Positions 34,995 to 43,580 of a stretch of DNA of 64,000 bases are shown here, in pieces. Position 1 is the stretch's first letter. The number at the start of each line of letters is the position of its first letter. The stretch covers positions 930,001-994,000 of the forward strand of contig NZ_BNJF01000001.1 in assembly GCF_016587355.1 (NCBI RefSeq), given 5' to 3'. Made by a program: the position numbers and the translations under genes. The notes beneath the pieces are model-generated. The model was not told the origin of the DNA, searched no databases, and saw only the letters and a program-made list of their open reading frames with translations. Origin of the DNA: Ktedonospora formicarum. GTDB lineage: Bacteria > Chloroflexota > Ktedonobacteria > Ktedonobacterales > Ktedonobacteraceae.

Positions 34995-36448
34995 AGAGAG
35001 AACTCTATAGCCTCAATGAAGTCCTCCAGCCGCGCTCAGTAGCTATCCTGGGGGCCTCGCGCTCGCCCCAAAAATGGGGGCACGTCGCCGCCCGCCAGCT
35101 TATTGAGGGCGGTTTCGAGGGCGACATTTACCTGGTAAATCCGACTGTGCCCGAAATTCTTGGACGTCCAACATATCCTAGCCTGCGTGATGTTCCCGAG
35201 CAGGTCGATCTGGCCGTTATCGCGACCTCCTTTCCCCACGTGCCCAACGCCATCGAGGACTGCATCGCCAGGGGCGTCAAAGGCATCGTTGTCATTACGG
35301 CGGGCTTTAGCGAGACAGGATCAGAGGGACGAGCGCTGGAGCAAGAACTTGTAGCCCGCTGCCGTGAGCATGGCATACGCATGATCGGTAGCAACTGCAT
35401 GGGTCTATATGTACGCAAATCAAAACTTAATGCCCTGGGCATGGTCTTCCCCATGCCCTCAGGCCCCATTGGTCTGGTCTCGCAAAGCGGTAATCTGGGA
35501 ATGTATTTCTACGCCCAGGCATATCTGGATGGCTGCGGCTTTACAACCTTCCTCAGTGTCGGCAATTCAGCCGATGTCTCTTTCCCCGAATGCATGCAAT
35601 ATCTGGCGGACGATCCCGAAACTGGTGTGATCGCTGGCTATGTTGAAGCTATCGAGGAAGAGACGCTACGTCAGACCACCAATGAGATGCATGCGCGAGG
35701 TCATTACAAGCCAGTAGTTATCCTGCTCAGTGGGGCTACAGAGGTTGGTGTACGCGCCTCTCTCTCACATACAGGATCACGCGCAAGAGTGCGTCCAGAC
35801 AGCGATAAGAGCCTCTTCGCCAGTGGCGTCGTGCGTGTCCTTCGTTCGGATGAGCTCTTCCCCGTGGCACAAGCTCTTGCCTCGCAGCCAACAACACCGC
35901 AGGGTGGACGCCGCATAGCAATCATTGGTGACGGTGGTGGTAGCTCGGTCGCCTCCGGCGACGCTCTCGTTCGCGCGGGCTTAGAAGTGCCCATCCTCAA
36001 GCAGGACACCCAGCAAGCCTTGCGCGCCTTGATGCCCAGCCGCGCGACTTCTACCAATCCCATCGACGTAGCCGGTGCCGCCGACGAAGATCCACTCTCC
36101 TTCGCGCATCTGGCTGAGGTCTGTGTTCAGGACCCAGACGTCGATGGTGTGGTCATAACGGGCCTTTTCGGCGGGTATCGCTGGCTTCTCTCCGAAGACT
36201 TTGGTCCCCGCGAAGAAGCCGCAGCTCATGCGCTTGGCGAACTGGTACGCCAATACGGAAAACCCATTCTCGTCCAGACCATTTACGCGCGCCATGACAT
36301 CCCGGCCTTACGCATCCTACGCGAAGAGGGCATTCCCTATTATGAGTCGGTCGAGATCACCTGCCGCGCAATGGCGGCCCTCTCCGAAGTTGGAGAATTT
36401 CTGGCTTCGCAGAAAGAACCCGCGACCAGCAACGCCTCGCATCTCTAG
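34991..36448 (+). CDS. CoA-binding, acetyl-CoA synthetase (ADP-forming) alpha-type protein
   Basis: A 485-residue protein with a CoA-binding Rossmann domain (VLQPRSVAILGASRSPQKWG, IYLVNPTVPEILGRPTYPSL, DLAVIATSFPHVP) and succinyl-CoA-ligase-like domains (GIRMIGSNCMGLY, GPIGLVSQSGNLG, GVIAGYVEAIEEE). ASLSHTGSRA contains the expected phospho-His. The ATP-grasp beta domain is absent and not encoded nearby, so a separate beta subunit, or a non-catalytic acyl-CoA binding role, must be assumed. The acyl substrate is unknown. The start overlaps the PAC2 stop by 4 bp. Confidence 0.87.
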   Translation: MKRELYSLNEVLQPRSVAILGASRSPQKWGHVAARQLIEGGFEGDIYLVNPTVPEILGRPTYPSLRDVPEQVDLAVIATSFPHVPNAIEDCIARGVKGIVVITAGFSETGSEGRALEQELVARCREHGIRMIGSNCMGLYVRKSKLNALGMVFPMPSGPIGLVSQSGNLGMYFYAQAYLDGCGFTTFLSVGNSADVSFPECMQYLADDPETGVIAGYVEAIEEETLRQTTNEMHARGHYKPVVILLSGATEVGVRASLSHTGSRARVRPDSDKSLFASGVVRVLRSDELFPVAQALASQPTTPQGGRRIAIIGDGGGSSVASGDALVRAGLEVPILKQDTQQALRALMPSRATSTNPIDVAGAADEDPLSFAHLAEVCVQDPDVDGVVITGLFGGYRWLLSEDFGPREEAAAHALGELVRQYGKPILVQTIYARHDIPALRILREEGIPYYESVEITCRAMAALSEVGEFLASQKEPATSNASHL

Positions 36449-36464
36449 AGATGCTTAATTTGAC

Positions 36465-36505
36465 AGAGAGGAGTCAGGTTGCCGCGAGCAATCCGACCCC
36501 TCTCT
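36465..36505. terminator. Hairpin between convergent genes
   Basis: An imperfect 18-bp stem with three mismatches (36465-36482 with 36488-36505; agagagg/cctctct at the base) lies between the CoA-binding gene and the nitronate monooxygenase gene. Confidence 0.6.
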
Positions 36506-36534
36506 TTATCGTAAAAGGGTAAAATATCAACGAC

Positions 36535-37539
36535 TTAGACAAAATACCTGGGCAAGCGCTGCGTGATCGCATATGCCTCGCGGACTATTCGCGTTACCAG
36601 TTCCTCAGATGAGGGAATATCATGGATCAAGCCAGCCACCTGCCCGCCCCAAACAAATCCATCATCGAGCAGCCCTTCCAGAGCCGCGCGCTTATTCACG
36701 TCACCCCGAATCGAGGGAAGCAAACGCTCCAGGCGTTCTTGAGGAGTTAACTGGGCCTGCTCGATCTCTGTTTCAAGCGCCTGGATGTGAGCGGCAACCG
36801 CACCCTTGAGCACACGAGCAGGGCGTCCTATGGCTCGCTCCACCACTACAGTATCGATCTCCTGAGCCTGGACTAATGCCTGCTGATAATTGGGGTGCGC
36901 ATTGCTCTCCCGCACCGCCACAAAGCGCGTCCCCAATTCAACGCCCTCCGCACCCAGTGCCAGCGCCGCAACCAGTCCACGGCCATCGGCGATGCCACCA
37001 CTGGCGAGAACGGGAATCTTTACCGCTTCCACAACACGCGGCGTCAGGACCATCGTTCCAATATCATCTCGACCCAGGTGGCCCCCGCCTTCAAAGCCAA
37101 CAGAGATCACGGCATCCGCGCCCAGCGCTTCAGCCTTACGAGCCGCCCTCGTCCCCGCGACCAGCACCATCATCTTCACGGATACCCCACTGGACTGAAT
37201 GCGCTTCAGAAGAGATTCTGGGTTACCGCCCGTAATACTGATCACGGCGACGTCCTCTTCCAGGGCCACATCAAGGAAATCATCTAAGGGGATGTGCCCA
37301 ATTGGAAAGTTAACGCCAAAGGGCTGCTGTGTCAATTGTTTGGCTTTCTGTATATCGGCGCGTAACTCATGCGGTGTTGAGAAACACGCGCATCCGATCT
37401 GCCCCAATCCTCCGGCATTGGAAACCGCCGCCGCCAATTCGGCAAATGAAAGATGCGCTAACCCTCCCTGGACTATAGGATAGCGGATACCAACGAGTTC
37501 GGTAAAACGTGTCTGCATGCGCTCTGGAAGTAAAGGCAT
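36535..37539 (-). CDS. Nitronate monooxygenase (2-nitropropane dioxygenase family)
   Basis: A 334-residue FMN-binding TIM barrel: YPIVQGGLAHLSFAELAAAV, NAGGLGQIGC, PFGVNFPIG, DAVISVGFEGGGHLG (with the FMN and active-site His-Leu-Gly), PVLASGGIADGRGL and GVELGTRFVAVRES. This is the nitronate monooxygenase/FabK-like fold, which oxidises alkyl nitronates with O2. EGGGHLGRDD fits the bacterial class. The ATG at 37539 was preferred over an adjoining TTG. It is convergent with the CoA-binding gene and has its own terminator. Confidence 0.9.
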   Translation of the reverse strand: MPLLPERMQTRFTELVGIRYPIVQGGLAHLSFAELAAAVSNAGGLGQIGCACFSTPHELRADIQKAKQLTQQPFGVNFPIGHIPLDDFLDVALEEDVAVISITGGNPESLLKRIQSSGVSVKMMVLVAGTRAARKAEALGADAVISVGFEGGGHLGRDDIGTMVLTPRVVEAVKIPVLASGGIADGRGLVAALALGAEGVELGTRFVAVRESNAHPNYQQALVQAQEIDTVVVERAIGRPARVLKGAVAAHIQALETEIEQAQLTPQERLERLLPSIRGDVNKRAALEGLLDDGFVWGGQVAGLIHDIPSSEELVTRIVREAYAITQRLPRYFV

Positions 37540-37577
37540 CAATGACGTTCTCGCTTTCTCTCATAAATAGCGGTCAC

Positions 37578-37621
37578 AAACAACGACCTGGAATGTTGTA
37601 TCACATTCCAGGTCGTTGTTT
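37578..37621 (-). terminator. 19-bp hairpin after the small membrane protein gene
   Basis: Perfect arms 37578-37596 and 37603-37621 flank a 6-nt loop. On the minus strand it follows the stop at 37656. The left arm begins aaacaacg, giving only a short T-run on exit. Confidence 0.72.
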
Positions 37622-37655
37622 CAATTGCCCCTTCGCGCACATCGGCCCACCCTTT

Positions 37656-37958
37656 CTATCTGACAATCAAGTTCAGAAGAAAGGCTCCAATAAGGCATAC
37701 CGCCAGGATGGCCGCAGCAAACACAGCGAGCGTCTTCCGCATGTAGTTGCTCATTGTATGATCGGTCGAGCCAATCCCCAGGTAATATAGGTCTTCGGCG
37801 TCTGCGCTCGCCTCCTGGCTCAAAGTTACCGATGCCATTTCGCTCATACGGTCATGCTTGCCTACCGCACCTCTAGTATACAGGAACACATTTACGAAGA
37901 CACCACCTACGACAAGAACGATGAAAAGACTAAGAGCGATCAAAGCAAACATTTGCAT
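37656..37958 (-). CDS. Small two-helix membrane protein, unknown function
   Basis: A 100-residue protein with a hydrophobic helix at each end (FALIALSLFIVLVVGGVFVNVF at about 4-25, and TLAVFAAAILAVCLIGAFLL at about 76-95). Between them lies a soluble loop of about 45 residues with DAEDLYYLGIGSTDHTM. The termini would lie on one side and the acidic loop on the other. The ATG at 37958 has AAAGGGA some 12 bp upstream. It is a single-gene unit with a clear terminator. I do not recognise a family. Confidence 0.72.
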   Translation of the reverse strand: MQMFALIALSLFIVLVVGGVFVNVFLYTRGAVGKHDRMSEMASVTLSQEASADAEDLYYLGIGSTDHTMSNYMRKTLAVFAAAILAVCLIGAFLLNLIVR

Positions 37959-38076
37959 AGTAGCACCGTCCCTTTCGTGTATGCCTGATTTTAGCAGTTC
38001 CCTTATTGGGTTCCCTGTGTGATCTTCCTCACTTTCAATAACCTAGACGCAACAGGCAGAAACCACTAAAAAAGAA

Positions 38077-38108
38077 AAAAGCCTCCATGCATGAGAATGA
38101 AGGCTTTT
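38077..38108 (-). terminator. Intrinsic terminator of the HtrA-like gene
   Basis: An 8-bp stem (aaaagcct 38077-38084, aggctttt 38101-38108) is followed on the minus strand by TTTTTTCTTTTTT, a classic rho-independent signal past the protease stop at 38193. Confidence 0.78.
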
Positions 38109-38192
38109 CGTCGTTTTTCCCCGAAAGAGAAAAAAATGTTCGATTGTTTTGCCGCTCTACAGGCTCGCCGCCAGGATCATCCCATATAAATC

Positions 38193-39158
38193 CTACAAAA
38201 CGACCGTGACCTTACGGGTAACCCCTCCACGTAAAAATCCAATCGCGACCTTTTCGCCGGCCTGCCTTGAGCGCAGGAGGCGTTGGAGATCACGCGCCTC
38301 TGTCACAGGTTCGCCATCCGCTGAGAGGATAATATCCAGGCGCTTCAACTGAGCTTGTTCGGCTGGTCCCGACGAGCGTAATTCCAGGATTTGCATTCCC
38401 CATTGCTGCGAGAGTTGCAGGCGCTGACGTAACGCCTCATCCAAAACGACACGCATGCCGCCTACGCCCAGCGAGACACCTCGCGAAGCCTCAGAGCGTT
38501 GCGCCATGACCTTCGCCACAACCCCCTTTACTGTATCCAGAGGGACCGAAAAACCAAGCCCCTGTGCCATTGGCATCATAGCCGTTGTAATACCTACCAC
38601 ATGACCTGCACTATCAACTAATGGGCCACCGGAATTCCCAGGATTGATTGAGGTGTCAGTCTGAATCAAATTGGTCATCTTAGGTGCACCTGGAGCTTGT
38701 AAGGTTCGTTGAAGAGCACTCACAACTCCAGCAGTCACTGTCCAGTTCAGCCCATATGGATTTCCTACAGCAATAACCAGTTGCCCAACCCGTAAAGGGG
38801 TACGCCCTAATTCGGCAACGGGCAAGTGATCCGCGCCAATGCGCAAGATCGCCACATCCACCGCTGGATCACTCCCCATTAATCCCGCGTCAAAGGTACG
38901 TCCATCAGCTAACGTTACTTTAATATGCCGAGCATGTTCAATTACATGTGCGTTTGTCAAAATTTGCCCATCCGAGGCAAAGATGAAGCCCGAGCCAATG
39001 CCACCACGCAATTCAGGTGGATAGCCAGAAGAGCGATAACGCCGCGACTGATGCTCAACGTCGATCCGCACGACCGCTGGGCCTACTCTTTCAGCCGCAG
39101 TTGTCACCGCATGCGAATAGGCATCTAATGCCAGGGCATCTTTTTCAAAGGTACTCAT
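38193..39158 (-). CDS. HtrA-like serine protease (S1C) with PDZ domain
   Basis: A 321-residue protein with a trypsin-like domain. The triad is His71 (TNAHV), Asp101 (AVDVAIL) and Ser176 (NPGNSGGPL). A PDZ domain follows (SLGVGGMRVVLDEALRQRLQL, LKRLDIILSADGEPV). Unusually for the family there is no signal peptide or N-terminal membrane helix, so it may act in the cytoplasm or need another route. I use the ATG at 39158; an in-frame GTG at 39212 would add a charged leader but still no signal. HtrA proteases degrade misfolded proteins. It is a single gene with a T-rich terminator. Confidence 0.9.
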   Translation of the reverse strand: MSTFEKDALALDAYSHAVTTAAERVGPAVVRIDVEHQSRRYRSSGYPPELRGGIGSGFIFASDGQILTNAHVIEHARHIKVTLADGRTFDAGLMGSDPAVDVAILRIGADHLPVAELGRTPLRVGQLVIAVGNPYGLNWTVTAGVVSALQRTLQAPGAPKMTNLIQTDTSINPGNSGGPLVDSAGHVVGITTAMMPMAQGLGFSVPLDTVKGVVAKVMAQRSEASRGVSLGVGGMRVVLDEALRQRLQLSQQWGMQILELRSSGPAEQAQLKRLDIILSADGEPVTEARDLQRLLRSRQAGEKVAIGFLRGGVTRKVTVVL

Positions 39159-39409
39159 ATCGCCATCGCGCTTTCTCGTGGAACCGATTCTATCGCGTAT
39201 GTGCGAGGGCACAACTCAACAAGATTGATAGACATTATATCACGTTTTGGCCAAACGCAAGCGCACGCCTCTCACTACCTCTTTATCATAGACCCCTGTT
39301 CAGTACACGCCTAGTCATACCATGCGTACCGAGAGGCACAGAGTAATATCCTGCTCAGAGTTCAACTATAGGAAATCAGGAGCAGCGAGAGAACACAGAA
39401 ATCGAAGGC

Positions 39410-40462
39410 TTACCGGTTGAGCAGTGGGCCTGTGCGTGGAGGGGCGCAGGAATCCCTGATCACAAGCGAAGTAGAGAGTTCGACACGATTTGATTCAAGC
39501 GTCTGTCCGCCAATTAAGCGGAGCAGCATGTTTGCTGCCATTTTCCCCATCTCAGCGAGTGGCTGATGAATCGTCGTCAATGGAGGTGGCATCTGGGCCG
39601 TATACATCACATCATCAAAACCAACCACGCTCATTTCATCTGGGATACGCACCTGACGCTGATACAAGACCTGGTATACCCCTGCCGCCTGGGCATCGTT
39701 ACCCGCGAAAATAGCTGTTGGTGGATCTTCGAGATCAAGAAGTGCGTTCGCTTGCTTTATACCATCACCCAAGAAATAATTCCCCTCGCAAATAAGCGCC
39801 GGATCAACAGGAATGCCTGCGCGTTCGAGAGCCTCACGATAGCCAGCCAGACGCGCGCGCGTTGTCGTAAGATGAAGTGGTCCAGCAATGATACCAATAC
39901 GGCGATGCCCAAGCGAAATCAGATACTCAGTCGCGGTATATCCGCCTAACCAGATAGTTGATCCTATCGTGGGGTAATTTGTGGTAGGCTCATTACGGTC
40001 CCCAATGGCTACAACTGGAATATTCTGAGCCATGAGCATTTCAGCGATCCCAATACGCTCATACGGTAGAAGTAGGAGAACCCCATCAGTTGACTGGTCC
40101 TGTATACGACGCAACCAACGACGCTCTACCGCCTCATCCTCATGAGTAGCAAAGACAACCAGGCGATGACCGCTCTCCTCTAACGCCTCCTGCACTCCAT
40201 GCATAATTCCAAGGTCATACCCACCCTCCAGGCGCATAATTACCAGGTCAATCAAGCCGCTCTGCCCTTTGCGCAGGTGCCGCGCAGCATGATTTTGCAC
40301 ATAATCATGCTGCTCAATCATTGCCTGGATACGTGCTCGCGTCTGAGCCCCTACCCCTGGAAGCTGATTGAGTACTTTGGAGACCGTAGTGATTGAAACA
40401 CCCGCCTCTTTTGCGATTTGCGCCATCGTTAAACGCTTCGATTGCTTCTGCTCCAACGTCAT
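39410..40462 (-). CDS. LacI-family transcriptional regulator of importer operon 3
   Basis: A 350-residue LacI-type repressor: helix-turn-helix TMAQIAKEAGVSITTVSKVL, hinge YVQNHAARHLRKGQS, and a sugar-sensing domain with GYDLGIMHGVQEALEESGH, DGVLLLLPYERI, YLISLGHRRIGIIAGP, AIFAGNDAQAAGVYQVL and SVVGFDD. The ATG at 40462 follows GAGGAAGAAGGT. It is divergent from importer operon 3, whose promoter carries an operator-like near-palindrome (40644-40656). Repression relieved by the imported sugar is inferred. Confidence 0.93.
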   Translation of the reverse strand: MTLEQKQSKRLTMAQIAKEAGVSITTVSKVLNQLPGVGAQTRARIQAMIEQHDYVQNHAARHLRKGQSGLIDLVIMRLEGGYDLGIMHGVQEALEESGHRLVVFATHEDEAVERRWLRRIQDQSTDGVLLLLPYERIGIAEMLMAQNIPVVAIGDRNEPTTNYPTIGSTIWLGGYTATEYLISLGHRRIGIIAGPLHLTTTRARLAGYREALERAGIPVDPALICEGNYFLGDGIKQANALLDLEDPPTAIFAGNDAQAAGVYQVLYQRQVRIPDEMSVVGFDDVMYTAQMPPPLTTIHQPLAEMGKMAANMLLRLIGGQTLESNRVELSTSLVIRDSCAPPRTGPLLNR

Positions 40463-40597
40463 ACCTTCTTCCTCGGTAGAGTAATCGATACCCTAAACAA
40501 TTCCCCCTCATCGTAACATGCATTTTCCATATATGTCAATCAGCATATGCCTTAATTCAGCCACAAACAACGCTTAATGCGGATTTTCTCGTATCCC

Positions 40598-40627
40598 TTG
40601 ACAATCCATAATTCTCTATGTTATCTT
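40598..40627 (+). promoter_or_regulatory. Promoter of importer operon 3
   Basis: TTGACA (40598-40603), an 18-nt spacer and TATCTT (40622-40627). Transcription from here would give a leader of roughly 550 nt before the binding-protein gene at 41189. Confidence 0.55.
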
Positions 40628-40643
40628 TTTTACAGAGTAGCAA

Positions 40644-40656
40644 GGTAAACGTTACC
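40644..40656. promoter_or_regulatory. LacI-type operator for importer operon 3
   Basis: ggtaaacgttacc is a near-palindrome with the AACGTT core typical of LacI-family sites, one base short of perfect symmetry. It lies just downstream of the predicted transcription start, suited to repression by the adjacent LacI protein. Confidence 0.55.
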
Positions 40657-40912
40657 CTAAATTTATCCTTCTATTGAACTACCCTGGAAGGCGACATATC
40701 TGGTAACTTCTTCCCTCTGAGTGACCAGAGGGACCACTCAGGCCTGACCCTCGTCGCGCGAATTCGCAGATCGCGGCGAGAACGTTCCCTGGCCTGCTTG
40801 CCTTCGTCATTGTTAGACGAAAGAATTGCAGAGGTGAAAAGCTATGATGCAACCTTCTCTTCTCCAACATGCTATTTCGCGAAGCACCCATTCCATGGTT
40901 CTTAACTTCCTC

Positions 40913-40974
40913 CTTATCCGGAAACCTGAGCGCGCCAGCGCTAGCCGCGCTAGCGGCGTTGGTTTTCACATAAG
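40913..40974 (+). repeat. Leader hairpin element, copy A
   Basis: This 62-nt element begins cttatccggaaacctgag and ends ggttttcacataag, whose outer 14 bases pair with the start at 11 positions. An inner cgctagc/gctagcg hairpin lies in the middle. A second copy at 46540-46614 matches 37 of the first 45 bases and ends with the same ggttttc. It lies in the long leader of importer operon 3. I see no other structure I can interpret in the remaining leader. Confidence 0.6.
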
Positions 40975-41188
40975 AACTTCTTGAAGCCGCCTCTTAGAAA
41001 ATGAAACTTTATCCTTTTCCCACATTGGAAACCCTATAACCTGGTCCTTCAGATCCTACCCGGCGTTCCTAATACAAGAACGCACACAATAAAGCCAGTT
41101 AGCCTAAATACGCTCGCATTATGTCTTCATAACATTCTTATGTCATGAAGCAGGGACAACATGTGCTTATTTTCAAGGAGGTTATCTC

Positions 41189-42559
41189 ATGGACTCGTTC
41201 ATCAAACATGGCACTCGACGGAAATTTCTTCAGCAAAGCGCGACAGTTGGTGTTAGCCTGCTCGGGCTTGAGCTCCTGGCTGCCTGCGGTGGGGCCGCAA
41301 ATGCAGGATCGGGCACGGTCACAGCCAGCATCAATAATCTTCCACCTTCAACCAATCCGGGCGCGGTCTATGTCTTTAATCAGACCGTCAAGCAATTTCA
41401 ACAATCGCATCCAGGCACAAAGATTGTTGGCAAAAACGATCCCTATGATCCAACAACGTATTTCGCCAGATTAGCCGCGAAACAAACCGAAGATGCGGTC
41501 GAAAGCTGGTTTACCGAGCCCCCTCTGCTCATCAAGAAGCATGCCGTCGCCGATATCACTGATCTCGCGAAGGGCTGGAAATACTTTGATAGCTATAATC
41601 CCGGTATCTCCTCTATCGCCAAAGATCCCGCGAGCGGCAAGATTTATGGCGTTCCCGTCACTGGCTACGCTCTTGGCATCTGGTACAATCGCAAACTCTT
41701 CAAAGCGGCTGGCCTCGATCCCGATAAGCCACCAACCACCTGGGAGGAGTTCCGTGGATACGCCAAGCAACTGACTAGCTCCTCTGTGGCTGGCTTCGCG
41801 GAAACCAGTACATCCAACCAGGGTGGCTGGCACTTCACGAACTGGATGTATACCGTCGGTGGTGATATGCAGTCCGCAGATGGCACAAAGGCAACCTTCA
41901 ACAGCGACAAAGGGGTAAGCGTCCTACAACTTCTCAAGGATATGCGCTTTACTGACCAGTCCATCAAAAAGCAGCAACTCTTAACTCAGGATCAAACGCT
42001 GCAACTTCTGGCAACCAACAAGGCTGCCATGGTCGTCATGGCTCCCGATATGCTTGATACACTCAAATCGCAATATAAGGCCAACCTGGAAGACTTTGGC
42101 ATGGCCCCAATGCCTCAGAATGGAGGGAACGCGGCCTTGACGGGTGGCAACATCTTTATCTTCAACCCGAAATCATCGCGCGAGGCGATCAAGACAGCCT
42201 TCGATTTTGTCATCTACTCTCAATTTGATCTTTCGGTCATGGAGAATAACCTTGCATTAAAATCATCGGCAGGGCAAACTGTTGGAGCACCCAGCAACAT
42301 TCTCTTCACTGGTGAATTCCAGGATACCATCAACAAGCTCAATCTCAAATATGCTAACGTGCCTACCGGAAACTACACAACATTCGCCAATTCAAAACTT
42401 ACTCTGCGACCAGAGCCTCGCACCGAGACGCAGAAGATGTATGCCGCTCTCGACTCCGTTGTGCAAACAACATTGAGCAACGCGAATGCAGACCCGAAAG
42501 CGCTCCTCGATCAGGCGGCGCAACAGTTCCAAAAAATACTCGACCAGGCTGCCTCCTGA
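41189..42559 (+). CDS. Carbohydrate-binding lipoprotein of ABC importer (operon 3)
   Basis: A 456-residue family 1 solute-binding protein. RRKFLQQSATVGVSLLGLEL is a twin-arginine-type signal leading to a lipobox (LLAAC, GGA). The mature part has KIVGKNDPYDPTTYFARLAA, YGVPVTGYALGIWYNRKLF, PPTTWEEFRGYAKQL and NKAAMVVMAPDMLDTL, typical of multiple-sugar-binding proteins. The ATG follows AAGGAGG, one of the strongest sites in the window. It heads an operon with two permeases, reached through a leader of about 550 nt. The ligand is unknown. Confidence 0.93.
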   Translation: MDSFIKHGTRRKFLQQSATVGVSLLGLELLAACGGAANAGSGTVTASINNLPPSTNPGAVYVFNQTVKQFQQSHPGTKIVGKNDPYDPTTYFARLAAKQTEDAVESWFTEPPLLIKKHAVADITDLAKGWKYFDSYNPGISSIAKDPASGKIYGVPVTGYALGIWYNRKLFKAAGLDPDKPPTTWEEFRGYAKQLTSSSVAGFAETSTSNQGGWHFTNWMYTVGGDMQSADGTKATFNSDKGVSVLQLLKDMRFTDQSIKKQQLLTQDQTLQLLATNKAAMVVMAPDMLDTLKSQYKANLEDFGMAPMPQNGGNAALTGGNIFIFNPKSSREAIKTAFDFVIYSQFDLSVMENNLALKSSAGQTVGAPSNILFTGEFQDTINKLNLKYANVPTGNYTTFANSKLTLRPEPRTETQKMYAALDSVVQTTLSNANADPKALLDQAAQQFQKILDQAAS

Positions 42560-42623
42560 TGGAGGTAGAAGAGGGTGCGGCCTCCAAAATCCGTGCCCTC
42601 TTACCGTATAGAAGGAGAATCTG

Positions 42624-43577
42624 ATGTCTTCATCTGTACCAACTCAGGAGCATGGCTCAATCACAAAGTACACTGCTCGAACTCCTCAAGAGGCGCACGA
42701 CTGGTACCACACATTTAGAAGAAACCTGAGTGGCTATCTTTTCCTGCTTCCTGCACTCCTCGTCTTTGCGATCTTCGTCTGGTATCCCATTATCTTAGGC
42801 TTCATAATGAGCTTCCAGAGTATAGATCTCATCAATCCTTCACTCTGGGTAGGCCTGGCAAACTATCGTCATGTCTTTTCCGATCCTCTTTTTGCCATAG
42901 CCTGGCGTAACACTCTGGTGTTTTCGATCTATGCTCTTCTGTCTGGCTATGCGGTTCCGATCATCCTCGCCCTCCTCATTAATGAGATGAGACACGCCAG
43001 AGGCTTCTTCCGCTTGATCTTCTATATCCCTGTCATGTTGCCACCTATTGTTACGGTGTTTCTCTGGCGCTGGATTTATAATCCTGACGATGGGCTGTTA
43101 AACGCTCTGCTCAATCTCTTACATGTGGCATCTGGAAGCTGGTTAGAAACGCCAGCTACCGCTCTTCCCGCGCTAGTCGTTGTCGCAACCTGGAGCGCCG
43201 CTGGCTCGACCATCTTGATCTATCTCGCGGCCCTACAAGGTGTGCCTGCCTCCCTATATGAGGCAGCAGAGATAGATGGCGCAAATCTCTGGCAGCGTTT
43301 ATGGCATATTACACTACCATCTATCCGCCCTATCATGTTGCTTATGCTCATCCTGCAAATCATCAACACCATGCAAGTATTCATCGAACCATTCACCATG
43401 ACCAATGGTGGACCCCAGAATTCGACGATGAGTATCCTCCTGCTGATCTATAACTACGCGTTCCAACAAGCGGATTTTGGTGGGGCCAGCGCAATAGGTG
43501 TAATACTCTTCCTGGCTCTAGCTGCATTCACACTACTTTATATGCGCTTGACCAGCAAATCAATGCAAGGAGAATAG
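42624..43577 (+). CDS. Carbohydrate ABC importer permease, MalF-like (operon 3)
   Basis: A 317-residue permease with first helix LSGYLFLLPALLVFAIFVWY, the EAA loop LYEAAEIDGANLWQRLWHI and LPSIRPI, and the MalF-type TNGGP motif. The ATG at 42624 follows GAAGGAG, 64 bp past the binding-protein stop. It forms a heterodimer with the MalG-like subunit encoded three bases downstream. Confidence 0.94.
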   Translation: MSSSVPTQEHGSITKYTARTPQEAHDWYHTFRRNLSGYLFLLPALLVFAIFVWYPIILGFIMSFQSIDLINPSLWVGLANYRHVFSDPLFAIAWRNTLVFSIYALLSGYAVPIILALLINEMRHARGFFRLIFYIPVMLPPIVTVFLWRWIYNPDDGLLNALLNLLHVASGSWLETPATALPALVVVATWSAAGSTILIYLAALQGVPASLYEAAEIDGANLWQRLWHITLPSIRPIMLLMLILQIINTMQVFIEPFTMTNGGPQNSTMSILLLIYNYAFQQADFGGASAIGVILFLALAAFTLLYMRLTSKSMQGE

Positions 43578-43580
43578 ATC

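Noticed and set aside
40679..40969. 96-codon minus-strand frame in the operon 3 leader
   Set aside because: It runs antisense through hairpin element A, has no recognisable protein features, and is better explained by the repeat.
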